64,000 bases of DNA from Symsagittifera roscoffensis (Eukaryota; Xenacoelomorpha; Acoela; Convolutidae): the NCBI RefSeq assembly GCF_963678635.1, contig NC_087063.1:12622368-12686367 (forward strand), read 5' to 3'. Position 1 is the stretch's first letter; the number at the start of each line of letters is the position of its first letter. The notes below the pieces were generated by a model, which was not told where the DNA came from, did not search any database, and was given only the letters and a program-made list of their open reading frames with translations. Of the stretch, positions 1 through 13,100 are shown piece by piece. Position numbers and translations under genes: made by a program.

Positions 1-100
1 TTAAGTTAGCCTTTTAGAGATGTGGAAAAAATTTCAAGGTTGTAGATTAGTTCACGATATCCAGTTTTTCCTCTCTTATTTCCCTTCTGTTCTCTTACAG

Positions 101-205
101 TGAGGAGCATGTGAGTGTGAAGTGTGTGCAGAGTGTTGTGGAAGTGGTATGGGATGGCACCAACGAGACTTCCTTCACTCTCGACCTCCTCCAGCCCGAC
201 AACAG
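101..205 (+). CDS. ARM/TIR/SAM gene, first visible exon
   Basis: The acceptor ends in CTCTTACAG. The reading frame starts with the last base of a split codon and gives EEHVSVKCVQSVVEVVWDG and onward to QPDN. The 3' boundary is AACAG followed by GCATCA, so the donor is GC rather than GT. This is the only boundary that gives a phase-2 join to the next exon and avoids the downstream readthrough. The segment is probably part of the N-terminal helical region. Confidence 0.65.
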
Positions 206-1113
206 GCATCATATCTATCATACACACACACAAATTGACCATGCAATATGTATGCCCATCTATACCAATACCAATTCTCCAACGGTCAATTAGAATCCTA
301 GGCAGGGATGTATGGATCTAAGATTTTCTCTGGGGGAATTTGTCGACCAGAGTTTGATTTGGTTTATGGGATTCGAAATGCAATTCTCAAATAGTGCGTG
401 TACATAATCAAACACCAAGGACGCTCATAACCCTACTAACTTGCAATGAGCAACCTCGAAAAATCTTAAAGCAGTAAAAAATAAATACCCAGTTCGAGGG
501 TAAAATGATCTGTAAAAAAGATCCATTAAAACTTTGTTATCTGTGAATTAGACTCTTTTCATTTTATCAACCAACACTAAAGTTTAATTTTTTAGAAAAA
601 CTTTGGTATTTTTCTGACAAAAGATCATTTTTTAGTAAAAAAAAATTGAGACATCGTTTTTTTTGTGCTAGTAAAAGACTTACTCATTATTTTTTTTCCG
701 ATGTTTTAAATGCTGAAGTAATTTTTTGCCCTACTCCTTATAAAAACTTGGATTGGTTTCGCAACACTTAACAAGAGTTACATTTGGTGACATATTTCAC
801 TGCTGTAAAGTAGATTACTTGAATAATGCAAAAAGGGAAGTTCGTAAACCGTGTCTACTTTGTTTGTATAAAAAAATTGAAGACATGATCCATTCTTTTT
901 TTTTGAAAAAAATTCGTCAAATACGTTTCTGGAAAATCAAGATTCTGTTAAGGTTACATTTACTGGCCGTCGCATAAGCAATTCTTTCATGATTTTTTTG
1001 AGTTCATGAAATAAATGAGATTAATGAAACTACTAGCTCTCTCTCCCTCTCTCTCACTCTCTCTTTCTCTCTCTCTCTCTCTCCCTCCTCTCTTTCTCTC
1101 TCTCTCCTCTCTC

Positions 1114-1155
<42 letters not shown>

Positions 1156-4100
1156 TCCCTCTCTAAGCTACAAAAACAATATTTTGCCAAAGTTTCTTAC
1201 ACCACAGTGAATTAAATCAAACTAGCAAAAAGGATGTTCAAGGGCATTTTTGGGAATTTTGTTTGGAATCTATTGACTTATTTTTTTCGGCGCGCGCTGC
1301 CCCTCCAGTATATGTATCTTGGTGCCAAAGGCGATCACCTTGGTGAGTTTTAGGGTTGGTCGGCAACTCAAAAATGGATGTCAAAAAATAGTTCCAAAAG
1401 GTGATCAGTGAGTCGTATCCGTGGCGTTGAAGGGACGAAAACTTTGTTATTCAACTCACTGTTGGTGTAAAAATTTTCTAAACTCTCAGTGATGAATTGC
1501 AATTACCAACATTAATTTGTCCATTTTCTGGTATCTCTTAAACTCTACCAAATTCATTTTCCATCAATAATAAAAATAATAATATAAATAGAATGTCAAC
1601 GCACCCTCTAAAGTAGTGTTGTTAGGAGTTGTGAAAATATTTATGTGTATGGTTTATTGAACTACAGAGACCTGTTGGACTCCCACTTTAATATGTTAAA
1701 CACTATGGCCAAAAAGACCACCGAGAACATCAGCGACGTAAACGAGGATCAGAAGGAAAAATCAATTGCTATCATTACCAGGGTGAGTTTAAATAAAATT
1801 AATGTGTAATTGGATTCCATAGAAAATGCTTGTCATAATCTTCTATGGCGTGGTGTAGCGATTAACAAGTGTGCTAGTTAGCATTCTATAATTGCGCTTA
1901 ATAATTCAGACGAAAAACAATTTAACCCACAACTTCAATTCATTCTAAGAATCAGTTGGATCAGTTGGTTTGTTGAGGTAATTGAAAGTCATAAAATTAG
2001 AAAATGAAAATGAAAAAAAAATCGAAGTTAAAGGTTTTTTTTTGAGGTTAAGGGGCATAGTCAACAGATTTAGGCCTTTGTAATAATTAAAGAATCTTCT
2101 TCAAATTGTTCGAACTGTTTTTTTGACTTCTCATTTTAATAAAAAGGTCGTTTTTCGTAATCAGTTTTTCAAACTCAGTGGATATCAGGTTACTCTATGC
2201 AAAAACAAAAGTCGAATTGACCCGAAATATCCAGATTTAAAATTAGTTTCAAAACTTGATCTCATTTTCAGGTTGACCAGCTGAATAAAAATACTCACTG
2301 AACTGGTTGTCTCAAATCGAACTTGTCTTGTCAATAAACACAACTCGAAATCAGGAACATGAAACTTGAATCAAATATTCAACATTAATATTCTGTTTTA
2401 AGTGTTTTTTGATCTGTTTCATAAGTTTTTTCAATGTTTTTAATGCTCTTTTGTTAACAATTTGTTAATTTGCCGAGCTAAGTGAATTGAAATTTAGTTT
2501 ATTTATGAAAACTTAATATGTAGTCATTTTGAAATACAAAGAACAATGAGTTGTTCGGCTCGCATTTTGTTTGCTGCTTAGATGATCAAAGTTTTAAAAT
2601 ATCAATGAATGTAGTGAAAACATTTGTATATTTTCAAACTTGCAATCAGCTTAGTGTTTTATTACCAACCTTCTTTTTTTCTAACATAACTCGCAAGTAA
2701 AAGTGTTAAACTTATTTGGAAATTTCTATGTAGCCTTGGAAAGTGCATGGCGTCTGTTCTCTGCTTCTTTTGTGGCTAGCGTTTAGTAACTATTAAGCTT
2801 CCTCGCCTGAGTGGTTGATGTTTGAGTTTCATAATCACTGAGATTTTAACCTAGATCGTAGGTTTGAAACTCAGAGGTTGCTGAATTTTTGTTAGAAATT
2901 CATGGCTTATTTCTAATTTTTTATTGCATTTTATGAAGCTGCTTTTTGTCGTGTTCTCGCCTCTGTGTAATGATTTTCTTAAAGGAAAAGTCATAGTTAT
3001 GAGGAATTTGTTGAGGGAAAAGTCATATAAGTTGATGACGCTCATTGTAACGGGTTTTCAGAGATAACGGTTTTTGAGAGTTTTCAGTGGAATATAAAAA
3101 TTATTTTTGATCCCATTTCATAGGGCTAGTTTTTTTTAAAAAAATCATGATCATCAAGTATTCTTGGAATTTACTGAGCTCAACGTGATTCAACATTTCT
3201 TCTATATATTTAAGTGCTAATGATGGGAAAACCAGTTATTCGTTAAATCGGTGAAGTCCCATTTGTACCAAATTGAAAAACCGGTCCCGTTTGTACCAAA
3301 ATTATATCAATTCGATTTCTGATTGGTCGAAGTGTGAGCCAACAAATTATAACACTAATTTCTTACCGTTGAAACAGAAGAAAACTAAACAGTAGAATAG
3401 TGACCGCCGCAGTCGTGCCAACGTGTTGCGAGCTTGCCAACAGAGGTTGTGACTTCATACGAAAAGTAGAGCCAGTTATCGCCGCAATATGGCGTAGCGC
3501 GCCCGCCGATGACCTTAAACCAAGAGCTTAAAATAGTCGGCTTAGTAGTCTTTGGCCCATTGAATTTTTTTGGTACTAACGCGATTGATTTTTTTTATTT
3601 TGGTTCAAATGAGACTGATTTATGATTTTGGAACATGTGAATACCCACCCGTTAAATCTTAGTTTTTAATCAAAAATAGGTATAATTGTTTCAAAATCAG
3701 CTTTGCAGCTAATTTATGAATAGCTGTCTAGCAGGTTATTTAGTACGAAGCGCAATCAAATTACAATTCAAAGTTTGCAGCAGTTTTAATGCTCCACAAT
3801 AATATTATTTAAAAAGAAAACTGCTGAAAAAAGAGTAGAAATTGGTTGATTTATCTTTTATCTCTAAATTCAGTTATGTATACAAGCCTCTGTGCTTACT
3901 TCACAAACAAACAAGTGAATTTTCTTCTACGAATCTTTTTTACTTCATCTGAGCCGGTTATTTTAGTTTTCAGCTGCTGTATTTGCTTTTGTTGTAGTAT
4001 ATGCATGTGAATCAATGCTAAATTGCATCACCTTCAAACAGGAAAGTTCAATTGCTTTGAATTTTTGAAAAAAAAATGCATATACTTCAGTATTTGGGCT

Positions 4101-7100
4101 CGGTTTGATTTTTTTCAGATATATATATTTTTTATAACTAGCCGATTTGATGTTAACAGTTTATCAAAAGCATATAGAAGATATCAATGCTCTTAGCTAA
4201 AATTAGCAAAAAAACTGTTTTTCTTTAATTTTTTTTTCTGAAAGCCAGGCAGTTTGAAATTTTTACAATTTGAGCAATTGAAGCGCGGTATATTGTGTTC
4301 GTTCAAATCACGCGTAAGCGGGACTTTAATCCGGCTCCGATTTTATTCCAAATGAGGCTGAGGCAAACTACTATGGCTAATTATTGAGTTAATAGATGAG
4401 AAGCATATCACTTTGTGTGTGAAAGGAAAAATTGTAACAAAAGTTGAACAAACTCTGGTCTTTTTTTTTATTTTACACACCTCGAGGTTGCGATAGAACT
4501 GTATTAGAACGAGGATATTTTTAATAACCTAACTTGCAAAAAAAAGCGTTCCTTAAAAGTGTTCACTTATTTGGCGGTACTTTCGCTACAATCACAATCT
4601 GTAGCATTGGAAAATTCATCTGTTCCCTGTTTTATTCGTGGCTAGTTTATGAGATTTATTAAGCTTTCGCGGCTGAGTGGTTAGTGCAAGACACTCATAA
4701 TCTCTAGGTTGAAAATCTAATCCGAGACGTAGCGGACTTTTACTAATTTGAGGCTTATGTCCACTTTTTCTTGCTGCACTATAGAGCTGCTTTTTGTCGT
4801 ATTCTCGCTAGTGTTTGCGATGAGAAGCTAAACCTCTGTGTTGAACTTTTTTATCCTCGTAATACCAGGATATGGCGACCGGGCAATTAACTTCTTTCCC
4901 GGAATTCATTTTGTTCTTACTATGGCCTGTTCATTGAGTGTCAGTCTTAAGGATGCTGGCTTATTTACCTGATGTTTTTTTTTCTAATAGATTTAGTAAA
5001 TTGAAATACATTAAATGAAAATTATTTTGAAATACACTCAAACTCGACAATTTATGTTCATAAGCTTAAAATTAACTTCTCCGACGCTTTTTAAACCAAA
5101 AAACTTGAAATTTTCATTTTTTCCTGACATTTTTTGTTTTTACGGTAGATTTGTTCAAAATTTTGCTTGATTTTGTTTGAGTGGCATGCTGTGTTTATCA
5201 ATTCTTTTTTGATGAATATATTTATGTTTGACACTTTTTTTCCGCGGTGCCCGAAAATGTTTCCCTGTGTCAGACTATTTTTGCTTTTCTGTCGTTCTTT
5301 GTAGGCTCTCATCGCGTTCTTTAAATCAAGCGTTTGAAACAAAGACGTTTTTAACAAATTTAGTGTTTAAAGCAACAAAAAAACAAGAGCAAAACTTCAA
5401 AAAAATCTAATAGTGTTTGTCTTTTTTGGAAAAGTTAATTGTGATTCTTGCATAGAAGCCGATTAAATCTTGGTTGAAACTATTCAGACTTTTTAAGTTT
5501 TTCGAAATTAAGCGAGAGTTTTTTTCTCTGACTTAGCTCATCCGTATTGGACTGTCAGTGGTGATCAACTGCCACATGGACTATGAGCAGAGGACCACCA
5601 ATGCAGTAAGAGAAGGTTGTGGCATCTCGGTACTCAACTCCCTCTTGGACACAGACACACTCAGTCATGAGATACACGCGGCAGCTCTAGATCTCGTCAT
5701 ACGGTGGGTGATTCATGATTGATTGTCAGTGAACGGAAGAAAAAAACTTTGGTCGTGAAAAATACTTAATAAATTTTTTCTTTGTGCCTCAAAAAAAGTT
5801 AAAACTAGGCAAACGATATGTTTTTGCTCACTTTTTTGTTAAAGTATGGGCGGAAAAAAACTTTAAAAAAAAATTTTTTCCACTCCTTGCTTATTATACA
5901 AGGTAGCAATTACAAGGGCAATTCGTAACAGAGATTCAGCGACGCACACTGATTTACGCGCAATATACCACTCGTATCGAATGTATGCATAGCTGATGAA
6001 GCGGTCGCTACTGGTAAAGTTTTATGTGACTTGGTGCAGTGGTAACACTAATGCTTGTTACGACAAATCCCGGAAGCTCGACTCTAGTCGGAACCTGTTT
6101 TTTGGAAACTAGAATTTCCGTTGTCACAGATACGGTCAACTGTCACGGATTGTAACCGAGTGGTAATGTAGTAATAGTTGTTCCGGAACCATACTCAAAT
6201 TTCTAAAGACTTCTGGTGAAGAATTTGTTCACTACTTAGAGCGATCATTTAATAATCACGGAGATCAAAAGTGCATTGAATAAAGCATAGGGTTTTTGTT
6301 CCGACTATTTAAAATGGAGTTAAACTTTGTATTTGGGTGTGTTGTAGTTTTTTTCTTCTCACAAGATCAGGTACCGCAAATAACAATCGAAATAGGAGTG
6401 ATATATCGTATTAAAGCCCTTTCAGATTTTACTGAAGAAAAACGAGTTGAGGAAGCTTCAATTTGCGTCTCCGTGACAAAAAAATCCAATTTTTAAAAAT
6501 TGTGAAAAAATGGAAACCGTTAGATTTTTGGATGTTTTTTTTTCATCTTTTTTAGTTTTTCGTTTTTTTTTTGTAGAAAACAATAGTTGAACATGCTTAC
6601 TTCACTAGATTTATACGAGTTTGTAATTGTAGTTCCTGCGAATCGCAGAGGAGCTACCAGTAGGCCTGAACAGTCCTGTCGAGGATAGTCCATTTGTATT
6701 ATCTCCGCACATTCCAGACAGTGTTATTTTGCTGAGCGAAGCTTTTTTTTGCGACTCAAGGCCGTTTTTTTGCGTCTAGAACTTTTACTTTTACTTGTAT
6801 TATTTTTTTATCGCATCACACACAAAAACGACTCAAAATTGAAAAAAAAAAGAGTTTTAGTTCCCATTTGATACGAGCAGGTATCATGAAAATGTTAATG
6901 GGATTGGGTTTTTTATTTATTTACTTTTTTAAGACGCTTTAAAAAGTTTTCGATTTTCTCATAAGCAACACGATCGATTTTCAAAAAGATGGTATCAATG
7001 CGAAATCCAGCCACTCCCCTGTTTGCTTGCACGCTCTTGTAGTCTCTTTTCACCTTACCCCACTTTCTACAGCTTTCAAAAAAGTGTGTGGGGGGTTTTT

Positions 7101-10100
7101 TTACCCAAATTTTCGGATTTTTTCACATTTTCTCAAAAACTACGTTTCCAAATCTGAGCTTTCGGATTCAACGAATAGATCAGGCTGTGGGAAGCTCCCG
7201 TGTTGAAGCGGCTACACCCAAATTTTTTACACAAAAAGTTATGGCCCTCAGAAAAGTCGAACTTTCGTTTTTTTAACTGTTTTTTTTCTAAATCTTTGAT
7301 TTTTTCGGAATTCACCCTCATAAAACTGAGATTTTGGTTTGAATAGGTAGAACTGGTTTTGAAAAAGCTCCCTTGCTGAAGCGGTTAGGCCAAATTTTTG
7401 TACACAAAAAGTAATGATCCTCTGAAAAGTCGAATTTTGACTGTTTTTTTAGATTTTTTGACTATCTCAAAAATCTTCCTCCCGAATCTGAGATATTGCT
7501 TCCAGTGTGAAGAATGGAATAGGGGAAGCTCCACTGCACAAGCGGTTACGCCCAACGTTTTCACACAAATAGTTTCAGAGTGGCCTCTAAGTTTTCTATG
7601 AATATTGTCGGAACATTCTGTGCTAAGTGCACAGCAACAGGCTCTCTTTCTTATTGTTTGTTAATAGCATCCAAAGTAATATAATTTGAATCTGTTGAGA
7701 TCTGCTGAACGAAGTTTTCTCTGATCTAATCACTAAATTTTTTCCCATCAATTGCTGAACATTTGGAAATTGTTACCTTTTCTCCTTTAGGAAACTGGAC
7801 TTAGAGGAAACTGGCTTTTAAGAAAGTGGATTTTAGGAAACTGGACTTTTAGGAAACTGTTAAAGTGGGTGCGAGTGAATTTTCAATTCAATTTTGTTGT
7901 TTCAGAGTGGCGCAACCGTTTGAGATTGAGCAGTTGCGGGCACCCCCTCGCTCCATCCACTTCCTCATGCAACACGTGGACAACTGTCTCAACAACCCCT
8001 CCCCCTCCTCCCCCCACGAGTGCGAGGCCACCACTCCCACCGGCGTCAGACTCCCAGGTTGGTGAACAAAACAGCAAGATTCAGTCTTGCAGATTGCATC
8101 AGAAAAATCAGTGCCCCATGTATTAAGGAAGTATTCTCGTGAGAGTACAGTTTCTCTTTATGAAAGCTATCTTCAACCACCGATGATTTTTAGGTGAATG
8201 ATTTTTTAGCAAACTTAGGTGAAAACTATGGAGTTATTGCAAATTTTTGTCCACTTCAATTTAGGATTTTACTCAATTTGAAATGCTAGATCATGTTTTG
8301 AGTCACTTTCTGATGTCAGCTCGCAACTACTTCAAGACTCTGGCTGCCCTATGCCAGTGTGAGACGAACCGGGACCTCATCTTCACAGCTGGCGCACTCT
8401 CTCTGGCCCAGAAGATGCTGCGTAGTCCGTTCAACTACGATGACGTCATCTACCCCCTCGCACTCATTACTCAAATTCTAACTTATCCCGGAGTGAGCTG
8501 CAAAGTGGAGACTGTTTTAGACACGTTTAAGAGGTGCAAAGGAGTATAAATAAAGATAACACTCCCAGGTCGAGGTGCTCCACTTATGTTTCGACTTTCA
8601 AAATTGAGCACGTGCAGTTTTGCGACTGAAGTTCCGCGGTCGAGAAACAATTTTAAGTCAAGCACAAAGTCGAAAGATAGCCAATTTTGGTCAAAAGAGT
8701 CGAAACATACCCAATTTTGGCCGAGAAAGTCGAAATATAGGTTGAGAAAGTCAAAACATAGGTCGAGAAAGTCGAAAAATACCCAATTTTGGCAGAGAAA
8801 GTCGAAACATAGTTCGAGAAAGTCGAAACATAGGTCGAGAAAGTCGAAACATACCCAATTTTGGCCGTGAAAGTAAAAACATAGGTCGAGAAAGTCGAAA
8901 TATAGGTCGAGAAAATCGAAACATACCCAATTTTTACCGAGAAAGTCGACACATAGGTCGAGAAAGTCGAAACATAGGTCGAGAAAGTCGAAACATAGGT
9001 CGAGAAAGTCGAAACATAGGTCGAGAAAGTCAAAACATAGGTCGAGAAAGTCAAAATATACCCAATTTTGGCCGAGAAAGTCGAAACATAGTTCGAGAAA
9101 GTCAAAACATAGGTCGAGAAAGTCGAAAAATATCCAATTTTGGCCGATAAAGTCGAAACATAGGTCGAGAAAGTCGAAACATACCCAATTTTGGCCGAGA
9201 AAGTCGAAACATAGGTCGAGAAAGTCAAAACATAGGTCGAGAAAGTCGAAACATACCCAATTTTGACCGAGAAAGTCAAAACATAGGTCGAGAAAGTCAA
9301 AACATAGGTCGAGAAAGTCGAAACATACCCAATTTTGGCCGATAAAGTCAGAACATATGTCAAGAAAGTCGAAACATACCCAATTTTAGCCGAGAAAGTT
9401 GAAACATAGGTAGAGAAAGTCGGAACATAGGTCGAGAAAGTCGAAACATAGGTCAAGAAAGTCGAAACATACCCAATTTTTTCCGAGAAAGTCGAAACAT
9501 AGTTCGAGAAAGTCGAAACATAGGTCGAGAAAGTCGAAACATACCCAATTTTGGCCGAGAAAGTCGAAACATAGGTCGAGAAAGACGAAAAATACCCAAA
9601 TTTGACCGAGAAAGTCGAATGATAGGTCGAGAAAGTCGAAACATAGGTCGAGAAAGTCGAAACATGCCCAATTTTGGCCGAGAAAGTCAAAACATAAGTC
9701 GACAAAGTCAAAACATGGGTCGAGAAAGTCAAAACATAGGTCGAGAAAGTCGAAAATAGGTCGAAAAAGTCAAAACATAGGTCGAGAAAGTCGAAGCATA
9801 CCCAATTTTGGCCGATAAAGTCAGAAATTATGTCAAGAAAGTCGAAACATACCCAATTTTGGCCGAGAAAGTCGAAACATAGGTAGAGAAAGTCAAAACA
9901 TAGGTCGAGAAAGTCGAAACATAGATCAAGAAAGTCGAAACATACCCAATTTTTTCCGATAAAGTCAAAACATAGTTCGAGAAAGTCAAAACATAGGTCG
10001 AGAAAGTCGAAAAATACCCAATTTTGGCCGAGAAAGTCGAAACATAGGTCGAGAAAGACGAAAAAAACCCAATTTTGACCGAGAAAGTCGAAAGATAGGT

Positions 10101-13100
10101 CGAGAAAGTCGAAACATAGGTCAAGAAAGTCGAAACATACCCATTTTTGGCCGAGAAAGTCGAAACATAAGTCGAGAAAGTCAAAATATGGGTCAAGAAA
10201 GTCAAAACATAGGTCGAGAAAGTCGAAAAATAGGTCGAAAAAGTCAAAAAATACCCAATTTTGCCCGAGAAAGTCGAAACATAGTTTGAAAAATTCGAAA
10301 CATAGGTCGAGAAAATCAAAACATACCCAATTTTGGCCGAGAAAGTCAAAACATATGTCGAGAAAGTCGAAACATAGGTCGAGAAAGTCGAAACATACCC
10401 AATTTTGGCGGAGAAAGTCGAAAGATAGGTCGAGAAAGTCGAAACATAGGTCGAGAAAGTCGAAACATACCCAATTTTGGCCCAGAAAGTCGAAACATAA
10501 GTCGAGAAAGTCAAAACATGGGTCGAGAAAGTCAAAACATAGGTCGAGAAAGTCAAAAAATAGGTCGAAAATGTCAAAACATAGGTCGAGAAAGTCGAAA
10601 CATACCCAATTTTGACCGAGAAGGTCGAAAGATAGGTCGAGAAAGTCGAAACATAGGTCGAGAAATTGGAAACATACCCATTTTTGGCCGAGAAAGTCGA
10701 AACATAAGTTGAGAAAGTCAAAACATGGGTCGAGAAAGTCAAAACATAGGTCGAGAAAGTCGAAACATAGGTCGAGAATGTCGAAACATACCCAATTTTG
10801 ACCGAGACAGTCAAAACATAGGTCGAGAAAGCCGAAACATAGGTGGAGAAAGTCGAAACATACCCAATTTTGGCCGAGAAAGTCGAAACAGGTAGAGAAA
10901 GTCGAAACATAGGTCGAGAAAGTCGAAACATATGTCAACAAAGTCGAAACATACCCAATTTTTTCCGAGAAAGTCGAAACATAGTTCGAGAAAGTCAAAA
11001 CATAGGTCGAGAAAGTCGAAACATACCCAATTTTGGCCGAGAAATTCGAAACATAGGTCGAGAAAGACAAAAAATACCCAATTTTGACCGAGAAAGTCGA
11101 AAGATAGGTCGAGAAAGTCGAAACAGAGGTCGAGAAAGTAGAAAAATACCCAATTTTGGCCGAGAAAGTCGAAACATAAGTCGAAAAAGTCAAAACATGG
11201 GTCGAGAAATTCAAAACATAGGTCGAGAAAGTCGAAAAATAGGTCAAAAAATTCAAAACATACCCAATTTTGGCCGAGAAAGTCGAAACATAGTTTGAAA
11301 AAGTCGAAACCTAGGTCGAGAAAGTCAAAACATACCCAATTTTGGCCGAGAAAGTCAAAACATAAGTCGACAAAGTCAAAACATGGGTCGAGAAAGTCAA
11401 AACATAGGTCGAGAAAGTCGAAAATAGGTCGAAAAAGTCAAAACATAGGTCGAGAAAGTCGAAGCATACCCAATTTTGGCCGATAAAGTCAGAAATTATG
11501 TCAAGAAAGTCGAAACATACCCAATTTTGGCCGAGAAAGTCGAAACATAGGTAGAGAAAGTCAAAACATAGGTCGAGAAAGTCGAAACATAGGTCGAGAA
11601 AGTCGAAAATAGGTCGAAAAAGTCAAAACATAGGTCGAGAAAGTCGAAGCATACCCAATTTTGGCCGATAAAGTCAGAAATTATGTCAAGAAAGTCGAAA
11701 CATACCCAATTTTGGCCGAGAAAGTCGAAACATAGGTAGAGAAAGTCAAAACATAGGTCGAGAAAGTCGAAACATAGGTCGAGAAAGTCGAAAAATAGGT
11801 CGAAAAAGTCAAAACATAGGTCGAGAATGTCGAAACATACCCAATTTTGACCGAGACAGTCAAAACATAGGTCGAGAAAGCCGAAACATAGGTGGAGAAA
11901 GACGAAAAATACCCAATTTTGACCGAGAAAGTCGAAAGATAGGTCGAGAAAGTCGAAACAGAGGTCGAGAAAGTAGAAAAATACCCAATTTTGGCCGAGA
12001 AAGTCGAAACATAAGTCGAAAAAGTCAAAACATGGGTCGAGAAATTCAAAACATAGGTCGAGAAAGTCGAAAAATAGGTCAAAAAATTCAAAACATACCC
12101 AATTTTGACCGAGAAAGTCGAAAGATAGGTCGAGAAAGTCGAAACATAGGTCGAGAAAGTCGAAACATGCCCAATTTTGGCCGAGAAAGTCAAAACATAA
12201 GTCGACAAAGTCAAAACATGGGTCGAGAAAGTCAAAACATAGGTCGAGAAAGTCGAAAATAGGTCGAAAAAGTCAAAACATAGGTCGAGAAAGTCGAAGC
12301 ATACCCAATTTTTGCCGATAAAGTCAGAAATTATGTCAAGAAAGTCGAAACATACCCAATTTTGGCCGAGAAAGTCGAAACATAGGTAGAGAAAGTCAAA
12401 ACATAGGTCGAGAAAGTCGAAACATAGATCAAGAAAGTCGAAACATACCCAATTTTTTCCGATAAAGTCAAAACATAGTTCGAGAAAGTCAAAACATAGG
12501 TCGAGAAAGTCGAAAAATACCCAATTTTGGCCGAGAAAGTCGAAACATAGGTCGAGAAAGACGAAAAAAACCCAATTTTGACCGAGAAAGTCGAAAGATA
12601 GGTCGAGAAAGTCGAAACATAGGTCAAGAAAGTCGAAACATACCCATTTTTGGCCGAGAAAGTCGAAACATAAGTCGAGAAAGTCAAAATATGGGTCAAG
12701 AAAGTCAAAACATAGGTCGAGAAAGTCGAAAAATAGGTCGAAAAAGTCAAAAAATACCCAATTTTGGCCGAGAAAGTCGAAACATAGTTTGAAAAATTCG
12801 AAACATAGGTCGAGAAAATCAAAACATACCCAATTTTGGCCGAGAAAGTCAAAACATATGTCGAGAAAGTCAAAACATAGGTCGAGAAAGTCGAAACATA
12901 CCCAATTTTGGCGGAGAAAGTCGAAAGATAGGTCGAGAAAGTCGAAACATAGGTCGAGAAAGTCGAAACATACCCAATTTTGGCCCAGAAAGTCGAAACA
13001 TAAGTCGAGAAAGTCAAAACATGGGTCGAGAAAGTCAAAACATAGGTCGAGAAAGTCAAAAAATAGGTCGAAAATGTCAAAACATAGGTCGAGAAAGTCG

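Noticed and set aside
987-1215. Ser-Leu and Arg-Glu repeat frames
   Set aside because: They are translations of the CT microsatellite.
2790-2880. A functional tRNA gene
   Set aside because: The A and B boxes are present but the acceptor and anticodon stems do not pair; it fits a SINE relic better.
8265-8289. Acceptor at 8264 (TTTAG) for the fifth visible exon
   Set aside because: With the incoming phase it gives an in-frame stop within a few codons; the acceptor at 8289 is open and continuous.
8653-11256. 867-codon minus-strand open frame, and similar ones at 11681-13759 and 14184-16232
   Set aside because: They are translations of the satellite, lie in an intron, have low-complexity FSTYVST repeats, and arise because monomers are multiples of three.
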